This document shows positions 42,219 to 49,571 of a stretch of 49,571 nt of DNA, one piece after another. The stretch comes from UBA11891 sp003533785 (GTDB taxonomy: Bacteria; Bacteroidota; Bacteroidia; Flavobacteriales; Flavobacteriaceae). Under the pieces are notes generated by a model, which saw only the letters and a program-made list of their open reading frames with translations, was not told the DNA's origin and did no database searches. The translations under genes were made by a program, and so were the position numbers. Within the stretch, counting starts at the first letter, position 1. Each line of letters opens with the position of its first letter. Location: the NCBI GenBank assembly GCA_949511625.1, contig CATFEX010000008.1, forward strand, positions 1-49,571, written 5' to 3'.

Positions 42219-42713
42219 CTATCGTACTGTAAACCAACTATTATAACCAAATTGGTTAAAATTAATTTTAGCTTTTTGTTCTAAGTGATACTTGCATCCC
42301 ATTAATACATTGTCCAAGTAGTTATTTAGTTTTGGTTTTATGTGAAACTGAAATATAATTGGGTAAAATACCTTTGGTATTTTAGATGAAGTATATGGGG
42401 TGACGCTTATTGACAAATCAGTAGTCTTATTATTTGAATTTAATTCCCACTTTACCGTGGATTTTTTTGCATCTTTTTTGCCAATCTTAAGTTCAAATCC
42501 TTTCTTTGGTATCCAACTTAAAAACTCTCTCTCAAACTCTAGCCCATTGTGGTAAATTAAAATATCTTTTTTGGGAAGATCTTCACTCCAAACAATAGGT
42601 TGATTTTTATCACAAAAAGGGTGGAAAAGTTCTAAGTGAGCTGGTTTAGAAAGTAATTCCCATACCTTGTCTGCGTTTATGTCTATTTTAATATTTCTCT
42701 GAATTTTGTACAT
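42219..42713 (-). CDS. SRPBCC (START/Bet v 1-like) ligand-binding protein
   Basis: A 164-residue protein with the typical start of the SRPBCC fold (IKIDINADKVWELLSKPAHLE). A beta-rich middle and a long C-terminal helix (NNYLDNVLMGCKYHLEQKAK) follow. These proteins bind hydrophobic ligands or serve as cyclase/aromatase-like helpers; the ligand is unknown. The start ATG follows directly after the T-run of a terminator-like hairpin, with no untranslated spacer, an odd arrangement discussed in the findings. AT-rich codon use. Confidence 0.82.
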   Translation of the reverse strand: MYKIQRNIKIDINADKVWELLSKPAHLELFHPFCDKNQPIVWSEDLPKKDILIYHNGLEFEREFLSWIPKKGFELKIGKKDAKKSTVKWELNSNNKTTDLSISVTPYTSSKIPKVFYPIIFQFHIKPKLNNYLDNVLMGCKYHLEQKAKINFNQFGYNSWFTVR

Positions 42714-42747
42714 AAAAAAACCATGGCATTTATATTAACCATGGTTT
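42714..42747 (-). terminator. Hairpin with T-run that ends directly at an ATG
   Basis: Stem AAACCATGG / CCATGGTTT (42718-42726 with 42739-42747) and a 12-base loop. On the minus strand a T-run (complement of 42714-42720) leads straight into the ATG of the SRPBCC gene at 42713. It lies 30 bases after the stop of the NTF2-like gene. Each arm also contains the self-palindrome CCATGG, so it could alternatively be a protein-binding site. Confidence 0.6.
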
Positions 42748-42776
42748 GAATTTAAATCATTTTTGTTAAAATATCT

Positions 42777-43271
42777 TTACTCCTCCATTTCCTCTTTCTG
42801 CATAAGGGAGGCTAGAAGACCTCCAGCGTCAAGATAATCACCACCGGCAATTATTTTTCCATCTTTAAAGTCCCAGGTATGGTACGAAACGACTTCCCAC
42901 TTTTTGCCCGTAGCTGTGTGGGTCCCTGTCCATTTCCCATAAGTTCTAACACTTCCGTCTGCCATACCTGTCTCAGGACTAACACCTGGCAAGTAATTTT
43001 GAGCTGTAAAAGTTACATCATCCATTGCATCTTGCCAGCCTTTTAAATAATCTCCAATTTGTGATTTATTTATTTGTGGGGAGCCATGAAAAGCTGGTTG
43101 CCAAAGGGCATCTTCATGAAACATTTCTAGTTGAGCATTCAAATCCGCTTCCGAACCTTGAAGTTCCATGAATTTCATCGCTGCAGCTTTGTTTGCTTCG
43201 AATTCTGGATGAGGCCCTTGCTGACAAGATAATATTAAGCCAACAGTAGCGATAAATAATAATTTTTTCAT
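42777..43271 (-). CDS. NTF2/SnoaL-like lipoprotein
   Basis: A 164-residue exported protein with lipobox C16 (GLILSC) and an NTF2-like alpha+beta cone. Features are AAAMKFMELQGSEADLNAQL helices, MFHEDALWQPAFHG, QIGDYLKGWQDAM and the strand pair GKKWEVVSYHTWDFKDGKI. Members serve as enzymes or ligand-binding scaffolds. Two tryptophan-containing strands line the presumed pocket. Substrate unknown. It precedes the SRPBCC gene on the same strand, separated by the hairpin. Confidence 0.83.
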   Translation of the reverse strand: MKKLLFIATVGLILSCQQGPHPEFEANKAAAMKFMELQGSEADLNAQLEMFHEDALWQPAFHGSPQINKSQIGDYLKGWQDAMDDVTFTAQNYLPGVSPETGMADGSVRTYGKWTGTHTATGKKWEVVSYHTWDFKDGKIIAGGDYLDAGGLLASLMQKEEMEE

Positions 43272-43380
43272 TTATTATGGTTTTAAGTTTTATTAGTTAA
43301 ATCTACAAAACCAATTTGATTTAATTATAAAGCTATCATAAACTTATTGATAATTAATACTTTGATGTACAAAGATCAAA

Positions 43381-45093
43381 TCACATGGAAAGAATGTAAG
43401 TTTTAAGATCTTGATCCTTTGGAACGTTTAGTTTTTTCTTCAGCCTGTATTTTTGACCTTCTACTGTCCTTACCGATACACCCGTAATTCGAGCTATCAT
43501 TTTGCTGGTCTGATTCAATTTTATATAGCAACAAAGTTGAAGGTCTACAGAAGTTAATTTACCGTGATTAGTGGTGATTTGCCGAAAAAAATCAGGGTAC
43601 ACTTCCTTAAACTGACTTTGAAATTGATCATAAACCATTTCTGATTTTAGCACATTACTTACAACCCTATTAACCCGATTGGCAAGATTATTTGTCTCTT
43701 CGCTTTTATATTGACTGTTATTTACGATATCCAATAAGGAATTTAAATGTTTGTTTCTTTGCATAATGAATGAAGACTTATTTACAAGTTCCATTTGTTG
43801 AGTCTTCAATGACTTTTGTGTTGCTTTTTTTTCTACTTCAGCAAATTGTAATTTTTTCTTTTGAAGCAAATAATTCAGTCTTAGAGAAATTAATGCTGAG
43901 GCTATGAATATGATTGTTATAATAAGAATTGTTACTATTTGAGTATTTGTTTTGTCTTTGTTTTGAATCTCAATTTGTTTTTGCTGCAGCATTAGACTGG
44001 TATCCAATTTGGCCAAATTATTCTCTGTTCTGAGAGTGATTCCGGTTTTATATTTAATTATTGAATCCTTTACACGAAGGATTTGTTTTAGGTTTTTTTT
44101 TGATTGATAATATTCAGCGAGCAGTTCGTATTTCTTAAGGTTATAATTCTCGGAAATATCACTAGAGCTTAGTATTTCAAATGCTTTGTCGTTTTGAAAA
44201 TTATTCAGATAAAGCTGTGCTAAACTTAATTTAGCAACCTCTATTTCTGATTTGAAATTATTTAATAAATCAAGTGCTAAAAGTTTATATTTTATGGCGT
44301 TTTCTATCTCATTTTGTTTTTTGTAATATGCTGAAAACAACTCAAATGAATAACCATAATATCTGGTGTGATTAGATGTTTGAATACCTGAAGGTTTTGT
44401 CTTTTTGTAATTGGTATAAAGCGTTTCAATAGCAGATAAATCCTCAAAAGCTTCTTTTAAATTGTCTTGCAATAAGTTAGTTGAGAGAAGTGCAATACGG
44501 GAATACATTATATCTTCTAGTTTATTTGATTTTTCTCTTATCGAATAAGAAAGCCTATACAGAGAATCAGATTTACGATAATTTTTATTTGATGACGCAA
44601 TTAGTGCTAAGTTGTCGTAGGTTGTACAAATACCATAATTTTTTTCTTCTTCATTTTCAATTAGTTTAAAATTCTTCAAGGCAGTATTATAATATTCAAT
44701 TGCCTTTCCATTATTCTTATTCAAATAATAAATATTGCCAATATCAACCAGTATCCACGGAGGCAAATTGACACTTTTATTTTTCCTCTCACTTGCTGGT
44801 ATACTTAAAAAAATCTCTATAGCATTGTTTAAATATTGTATGGCTTGAGCAGGAAGATTACTGTTTTGTAAAGCCGTTGAAGTGTTATAATAGACGTTAA
44901 CAAGCGATTGAGACGGCACCGTGTAATCTTGATTATCAAAAACCCCTAAAGAAAACTCAATTGCTTTTTTTGGATCTGTGTAAGTATACTTTTTAATCGA
45001 ATCATTAAGTTCAACTAGGATGTCCTGAGAATCACTTTGTGAATACAGAATTGAAAAAAAACAAACAAAAATAACTATGAAAATATTTCTCAC
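43381..45093 (-). CDS. Membrane-anchored TPR regulator with LuxR-type DNA-binding domain
   Basis: A 570-residue one-component regulator. An N-terminal signal sequence (IFIVIFVCFFSILYS) is followed by about 330 residues of TPR-like helices (for example AIQYLNNAIEIF and AIEYYNTALKNF). One membrane helix follows near 388-408 (TILIITIIFIASALISLRL), then a coiled coil, and a C-terminal LuxR-type helix-turn-helix (LTSVDLQLCCYIKLNQTSKM and RITGVSVRTVEGQKYRLKKK). The TPR part should be periplasmic and the DNA-binding part cytoplasmic. It uses a GTG start. Divergent to porP and the giant exported protein, it is the obvious candidate regulator of that pair. AT-rich. Confidence 0.85.
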   Translation of the reverse strand: MRNIFIVIFVCFFSILYSQSDSQDILVELNDSIKKYTYTDPKKAIEFSLGVFDNQDYTVPSQSLVNVYYNTSTALQNSNLPAQAIQYLNNAIEIFLSIPASERKNKSVNLPPWILVDIGNIYYLNKNNGKAIEYYNTALKNFKLIENEEEKNYGICTTYDNLALIASSNKNYRKSDSLYRLSYSIREKSNKLEDIMYSRIALLSTNLLQDNLKEAFEDLSAIETLYTNYKKTKPSGIQTSNHTRYYGYSFELFSAYYKKQNEIENAIKYKLLALDLLNNFKSEIEVAKLSLAQLYLNNFQNDKAFEILSSSDISENYNLKKYELLAEYYQSKKNLKQILRVKDSIIKYKTGITLRTENNLAKLDTSLMLQQKQIEIQNKDKTNTQIVTILIITIIFIASALISLRLNYLLQKKKLQFAEVEKKATQKSLKTQQMELVNKSSFIMQRNKHLNSLLDIVNNSQYKSEETNNLANRVNRVVSNVLKSEMVYDQFQSQFKEVYPDFFRQITTNHGKLTSVDLQLCCYIKLNQTSKMIARITGVSVRTVEGQKYRLKKKLNVPKDQDLKTYILSM

Positions 45094-45248
45094 AACCGAC
45101 TACTTAAAAGGTACTTAATTTGTAAATAAAAATAGGGTATTTATACTATTGTATACATATGAATAAATACATTATTAATACTTCATTTATACTCAAATAT
45201 TACGTAGATATAGAAAAGTTCTGTATGTTCAATTAATATAACCATATA

Positions 45249-46223
45249 TTGAAACAAACTACTCCATTAATTCTGAAAAAATTCAGCCTGATCGCAATAA
45301 TAATTGTGTCACATTTGGGATACGCTCAACAGCTACCTCATTTGCTTTTTTATAAGGAAAATATCAATTATTTCAATCCTGCAGTAACTGGTATGAAAGG
45401 TTCTTTAATTCAGTTTAATCACAGAAGCCAATGGATGTCAATCCCTGATGCCCCTCAAACGACCTCAATAAGATACAATTCTACAACGAAAGAAAATGCT
45501 GCTTGGGGAATAATGGCAGAGGCTGATCAGGTCTTCATTGAAAATAGAATTGCCATTTCGGGTGACTATAGCTATCAGATTAAAGTAGACGAAATCTCAA
45601 CTTTAAATTTTGGACTTAGAGTTGGTTTGTATAATAGCTATTTTGAACTGGATAATTTAAATAGGCTAACTAGTGAACCCAATGAGATTTTAAATGCTGT
45701 TTCCCCTTACATAGGGAATATTTTTGGCGCAGGGATTCACTACAACAGAGTTGGTGAAAACACGAATTATTTTCTCTCATTCTCCTCTCCAAACCTTGTA
45801 AATTTTAGACGTTTCAAAACCACTTACAGTATTTACACCGAGGCAAGAGATCAAAAACACTTCTACACCGTTGGAGGGTTAAACTATAAAACTGGAAATA
45901 TCAATCTAATCCCTCACTTTTTAATTAGATCGGTCAGCAATGCCCCTACTTTATATTCTGGAATGTTAGGTATTGGCTATATGGATAACTATGAGTTAGG
46001 CTTTGGAATTACAAACAACAGCTATATGAGTGGTTATCTGGCAATAAAAAACTTTAACAGTTTTAATATCAATGCGGGTTATGAATTTCCTACTCGTTTG
46101 GATGATACCGCCCTGCGCGCCGGAACTGTTGAGATAAATTTAACCTATAAGTTTAGTAATGGAGAATCTTTCACTACGGAACAAGAAATCGAAGCTGAAA
46201 TAGAACAAAAATCCGTTGAATAG
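45249..46223 (+). CDS. PorP/SprF family type IX secretion membrane protein
   Basis: An outer-membrane beta-barrel-like protein of 324 residues. In Bacteroidota, SprF-type proteins are needed to export specific giant cell-surface proteins with type B C-terminal signals. Family marks are the LPHLLFYKENINYFNPAVTGMKG start, FNHRSQWMSIPDAPQT and the late NINAGYEFPTRL. It uses a TTG start at 45249, as no ATG precedes the signal peptide (ending HLGYA-QQ). The next gene starts inside its last eight bases. It most likely serves the giant protein downstream. Confidence 0.92.
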   Translation: MKQTTPLILKKFSLIAIIIVSHLGYAQQLPHLLFYKENINYFNPAVTGMKGSLIQFNHRSQWMSIPDAPQTTSIRYNSTTKENAAWGIMAEADQVFIENRIAISGDYSYQIKVDEISTLNFGLRVGLYNSYFELDNLNRLTSEPNEILNAVSPYIGNIFGAGIHYNRVGENTNYFLSFSSPNLVNFRRFKTTYSIYTEARDQKHFYTVGGLNYKTGNINLIPHFLIRSVSNAPTLYSGMLGIGYMDNYELGFGITNNSYMSGYLAIKNFNSFNINAGYEFPTRLDDTALRAGTVEINLTYKFSNGESFTTEQEIEAEIEQKSVE

Positions 46224-49200
46224 AAACAAATACATATCATACTTAAAATTTCCCCTTTCATTTCTTTTTTGGGGGATGATCTTTTTGTTTTCAAATGCAT
46301 ACGGACAGGACACTACCCCTCCTACTGTAATATTAGCAGACACTGATTCAGATAATGTTGTATCCCCTTCAGATGTTGTTACCATAACAGCAAGCTTTTC
46401 TGAACCAATGGCACCGACACCCACAATTTCTATTTCGGGATTAATTGCTAATGTGAGTATGAGTCAAATCACAGGAACAAATTCTTATACTTACTCTTGG
46501 AATGTGGGGGATAGCGGGGCAACTTCGAGTGCAAGCTATACAGCTACAGTAAGTGGAACTGATACTTCTTCCAATACATTGACTGGAAATCAAAGCATAA
46601 CCTTTACCACAGATGACACTCCGGTGGTTACACTAACCGATAGTGATAGTGATAATGAACTTACCATATATGATACCGTTAGAATTACCGCCACTTTTAG
46701 TGAGCCAATGGCTAGTTCACCTCAAATTAATATTGTTAGAGGATCAACCACTATCACCCTTACCGCTCTTACCCAGTCCTCTGCAACACAGTGGTATTAC
46801 GATTGGGTTTTAACTACTCCTGCCACTGGCCTGCCAACCGATGGATTTTACACCGTTACTGTATCGGGGACTTCTCAAGGAGGCAAAGCGTATTTCAATC
46901 CAGGAAATGATAACATTTTGTTTTATGTTACCGATGATACTGATGGGGATGAAAAAGCAGATGGAGGAGCTGACAAAGATGACGATAATGATGGTATACT
47001 TGACTCTATTGAGGGGAACGCAGACCCAGACGGAGACGGAATTCCCAACCGATTGGATAGAGACTCTGATAATGACGGATGCCCTGATACAGTAGAAAAT
47101 AATTTTTCTGATCCTGATGGCGATGGAGTAGTTGGGCGCTCACCGGTTCAAACGGATGATGACGGGAAAGTTACTATCGATGCAGACAATATAAGTTTCA
47201 GTCACGGTATTGTGATTTACTTAAGTTCAAATGTTGATTCTGATTCAAATGGCACTGAGGATTATTTGGAAGCGCCATTAATTACCATAACCAGTGATGT
47301 TAGTGCAAAAACAGGTGTAATCGGTTCTAATATTTCAGTCACCTCGGGTGCTACGGCTTCTCATGGCGGGATTGGGAGTTACCAATGGCAATACAAAACT
47401 TCCTCATCGAGTCCAACCTGGATAAATCTTTCAAATTCTAATTCATTTGCCTCAAATATTAATTCTCCAACATTAAATCTTGCCGCCTATACCGGTATTA
47501 ATGGTTATGTCTTTCGGGCAGAAATCACACCAAATTGTTCAACAGTAACTCATACCACACAAACTATTATAAATGTTGACGGGGATTATGATAATGATGG
47601 CATCCCCGATGGAATCGATTTAGATGATGATAACGATGGGATCCTTGACAGCTATGAGGATTCTGCTGGGGTAAGTAATGATATCGATGGGGATGGAATT
47701 ATAAACAGTAAAGATCTAGACTCCGATGGAGATGGTTGTTCTGATGTAAGTGAGGCCGGCCTCTCCGACCCGGACGGAGACGGAATCCTAGGAGATGGAT
47801 TTAATTTATCAGATACCTCTTCCTACAATTTTATAAACGGTATACAGGCTAGTGAATATATCGGTTGGGGGTATGACGCTTCTAATGTTTATCCGTATTA
47901 TAACGGACAAGGGGTCGACCTCTCAGCAGATGGGAATACCGTAGTCTTTGGAAGTTTGTATAGTGATCCCAATAGTATTGGTGATGCCGGGCGTGCAGCG
48001 GTCTACAAACGAACCCCCAATGGAACCACCTCTTGGACGCTCTCTGGTTCCTTCTCTGGAAATACAACTAGTGATTACTTCGGGAAAAGTGTTTCTATAA
48101 ATGGTGATGGAAGCATTGTCGCCGTGGGAGCGCACCGAGATGAACCCAATGGAGGTACAGACCGAGGTGCAGTATATGTCTATCAGTATAACTCCGCTAC
48201 CGAGACCTGGACCCAGTTAGGAGGCACGGTATCATCCACCGATACCTCTGACTCAGATTACTTTGGTTATGCCGTTTCCTTAAACCACCAGGGTAATCGA
48301 CTGGCCGTTGGGGTGCCTTACAATGATGATGGGGGCTCTCAAGCCGGTGAGGTTAAAGTCTATCAGTACAACAGCGGTACTTCCTCTTGGGATCTGATCG
48401 GGGATGTAAATGGAGAAACCAATGGAGATTATTTTGGTTTTGGAGTTAAAATGAACAAAGCAGGAGATCGATTTGTGGCCTCAGCCCCTTACGGGGATGT
48501 CAAAGACTCTAATGGTGGAGAAATTGCAGTCTACCAATACGATGGAAGCAACTGGTCTAAAGTGGGCAGCGCTATGGGCGCATATTCAAGCTCTGACTAT
48601 TATGGAGCGGTAGCCATCAATGGGGCTGGAGATAGAATCGCTTTTGGAGATGGAGGAATTGGGAATGATAGGGTATTTGTATACGAAGAATCAGGAGGGG
48701 TTTGGAGTCAACTGGCAACCAACCAGTCTGGTAGTAGCTCCATATACAATTCTACAGGTTTATTTGGCGCCTCCCTTGACTTTAACGAAGAAGGAAATAT
48801 CCTAGGGGTGGGCTCTCGTGATCAGGTCAGACTCTATGAATATTCCTCTGGCACATGGACTCAAAAAGGAGACACCCGTGACTATAATGATCAGTTTGGT
48901 GCTTCTTTAGCGCTTTCGGCCTCAGGGAATATCTATGCCGCCTCTGAACCGTATTTTGATCCTCCTGGATTTAATGATGCTGGTAGAATTCTTATCCTCG
49001 GTGAGCAGATCTCTGTATCGGCCTCGGGTACCGTGGTCTCTGATCCTAATGGAAATACTTTTACCCCAGGTAGCAATGCCTACCTCTCCCCAACCAACGC
49101 AGCCGCAATACCAGATCTTGATGCCAATTCAGTCAAAGACTTTTTAGAAGTCCCCGCCATTACCATATCAGCTCAGCCGTCCAATACTATTGGATATGTA

Positions 49201-49571
49201 AGTTATATTACATCCTTAACAGTTACTGCGACCTCTGCTGTTACATCGATTAGTTATCAGTGGCAATATGCCACTTCAGTGACCGCAACTACTTGGACCA
49301 ATATTACCGATTCAGATCCCTATTCTGGAGGGCTATCTCCTACTTTAAATATATCAAATATCACTGCTTCGTTAAATGGATATCAGTACCGAGTGCTGCT
49401 GACCAACTCCTGTGGAGGGTATACAGTAACTTCTACCCAGGCAACTCTCACGGTTCAGATCTCGGATTGTGATGGCGATGGTACTCCAGATGACTCAGAT
49501 ACCGATGATGATAATGATGGTGTATTGGATGTTAATGATTTGTATCCATGCGATCCCACTGAATCTGCAGA
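46216..49571 (+). CDS. Giant exported Ig-like/TSP3/beta-propeller surface protein (3' end beyond window)
   Basis: The frame is open from 46204 to the window end. TTG 46216 starts a signal peptide (MNRNKYISYLKFPLSFLFWG, ending NAYG before QDTTPP), eight bases inside porP. Domains in order: two bacterial Ig-like domains (about 33-238, FSEPMA repeated), a Ca2+-binding thrombospondin type-3 segment (about 240-300, DDDNDGILDS and DPDGDGIPN), and an Ig-like YQWQY domain (about 355-455). A second TSP3 segment follows (about 455-525), then a seven-blade beta-propeller (about 548-931). A second YQWQY Ig-like domain and a third TSP3 segment run to the edge. A sorting signal, if any, lies outside. A gliding or adhesion role is inferred. 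Confidence 0.85.
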   Translation, partial: MNRNKYISYLKFPLSFLFWGMIFLFSNAYGQDTTPPTVILADTDSDNVVSPSDVVTITASFSEPMAPTPTISISGLIANVSMSQITGTNSYTYSWNVGDSGATSSASYTATVSGTDTSSNTLTGNQSITFTTDDTPVVTLTDSDSDNELTIYDTVRITATFSEPMASSPQINIVRGSTTITLTALTQSSATQWYYDWVLTTPATGLPTDGFYTVTVSGTSQGGKAYFNPGNDNILFYVTDDTDGDEKADGGADKDDDNDGILDSIEGNADPDGDGIPNRLDRDSDNDGCPDTVENNFSDPDGDGVVGRSPVQTDDDGKVTIDADNISFSHGIVIYLSSNVDSDSNGTEDYLEAPLITITSDVSAKTGVIGSNISVTSGATASHGGIGSYQWQYKTSSSSPTWINLSNSNSFASNINSPTLNLAAYTGINGYVFRAEITPNCSTVTHTTQTIINVDGDYDNDGIPDGIDLDDDNDGILDSYEDSAGVSNDIDGDGIINSKDLDSDGDGCSDVSEAGLSDPDGDGILGDGFNLSDTSSYNFINGIQASEYIGWGYDASNVYPYYNGQGVDLSADGNTVVFGSLYSDPNSIGDAGRAAVYKRTPNGTTSWTLSGSFSGNTTSDYFGKSVSINGDGSIVAVGAHRDEPNGGTDRGAVYVYQYNSATETWTQLGGTVSSTDTSDSDYFGYAVSLNHQGNRLAVGVPYNDDGGSQAGEVKVYQYNSGTSSWDLIGDVNGETNGDYFGFGVKMNKAGDRFVASAPYGDVKDSNGGEIAVYQYDGSNWSKVGSAMGAYSSSDYYGAVAINGAGDRIAFGDGGIGNDRVFVYEESGGVWSQLATNQSGSSSIYNSTGLFGASLDFNEEGNILGVGSRDQVRLYEYSSGTWTQKGDTRDYNDQFGASLALSASGNIYAASEPYFDPPGFNDAGRILILGEQISVSASGTVVSDPNGNTFTPGSNAYLSPTNAAAIPDLDANSVKDFLEVPAITISAQPSNTIGYVSYITSLTVTATSAVTSISYQWQYATSVTATTWTNITDSDPYSGGLSPTLNISNITASLNGYQYRVLLTNSCGGYTVTSTQATLTVQISDCDGDGTPDDSDTDDDNDGVLDVNDLYPCDPTESA

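Noticed and set aside
45130..45200. AT-rich inverted repeats between the regulator and porP as an operator
   Set aside because: Several short GTATAC/ATTAAT palindromes occur, but the region is so AT-rich that such matches are expected by chance.
46841..47095. 84-codon frame inside the giant protein gene
   Set aside because: It is a +1 shadow of the Asp/Gly-rich TSP3 codons; the main frame has clear domain repeats throughout.
1..49571. Mobile elements, CRISPR arrays, tRNA or rRNA genes
   Set aside because: No transposase, integrase, terminal inverted repeats, regularly spaced repeats or cloverleaf-like sequences were seen on either strand.

Overview
The window looks like chromosome from a marine member of the Flavobacteriaceae (Bacteroidota). 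The clues are a PorP/SprF protein beside a giant repeat-rich exported protein (type IX secretion), a GH16 laminarinase-type lipoprotein, a DUF5916 outer-membrane protein, many Na+-coupled carriers, TAnnTTTG-like promoter elements, and start regions with almost no Shine-Dalgarno sequence. No rRNA, tRNA, CRISPR array, insertion sequence or integrase was seen. Genes are packed tightly, and several tail-to-tail pairs share stop-codon bases. No gene-free stretch exceeds 300 bases.

Region 1 (1-20.7 kb) is rich in peptide, D-amino-acid and solute uptake genes. It holds a membrane dipeptidase (M19, cut by the left edge), a PBP4-type DD-carboxypeptidase, a PqqB-like metallo-hydrolase, a GH16 lipoprotein, a NupC nucleoside carrier, a sodium:solute symporter, an AGCS Na+/alanine-type symporter behind a secreted protein, an AbgB-type amidohydrolase, OsmC, an ABA4-like membrane protein, a YkuK-like protein and a GhrA-type reductase. 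A two-gene operon pairs a dipeptide epimerase with a DUF1611/DgcN protein. PepSY and VanZ genes follow, then an operon of an SsuD-like flavin monooxygenase, a second sodium:solute symporter and a small Smr protein. Together these suggest scavenging of wall-derived peptides and D-amino acids, nucleosides, glucans and perhaps organosulfonates.

Region 2 (20.7-25.3 kb) is more AT-rich and lineage-specific. It has a methyltransferase, tiny membrane proteins, a possible bestrophin-like protein, a PKD-type lipoprotein, a DUF2147 protein and an orphan Kazal-inhibitor fragment without a normal start.

Region 3 (25.3-41.6 kb) is mostly housekeeping and carbon metabolism: DUF5916, a CurA-type reductase, TrhA/hemolysin III, an M81 (MlrC-like) lipoprotein, DUF4442, DUF1643 and TauE/SafE. 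The acetate uptake and activation genes (DUF4212-actP-acs) stand divergent to a long acyl-CoA dehydrogenase and an SGNH lipoprotein, with acetoacetyl-CoA synthetase convergent to them.

Region 4 (41.6-49.6 kb) is AT-rich at first and accessory in character: a small membrane protein, an SRPBCC protein whose start codon abuts a terminator hairpin, and an NTF2-like lipoprotein. A membrane-anchored TPR/LuxR-type regulator is divergent to a porP/sprF gene. That gene is followed, with an 8-base overlap, by a very long exported protein running off the right edge, built from Ig-like domains, Ca2+-binding thrombospondin type-3 repeats and a seven-blade beta-propeller that appears to be inserted inside one repeat module. 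This last locus is the most interesting part of the window.
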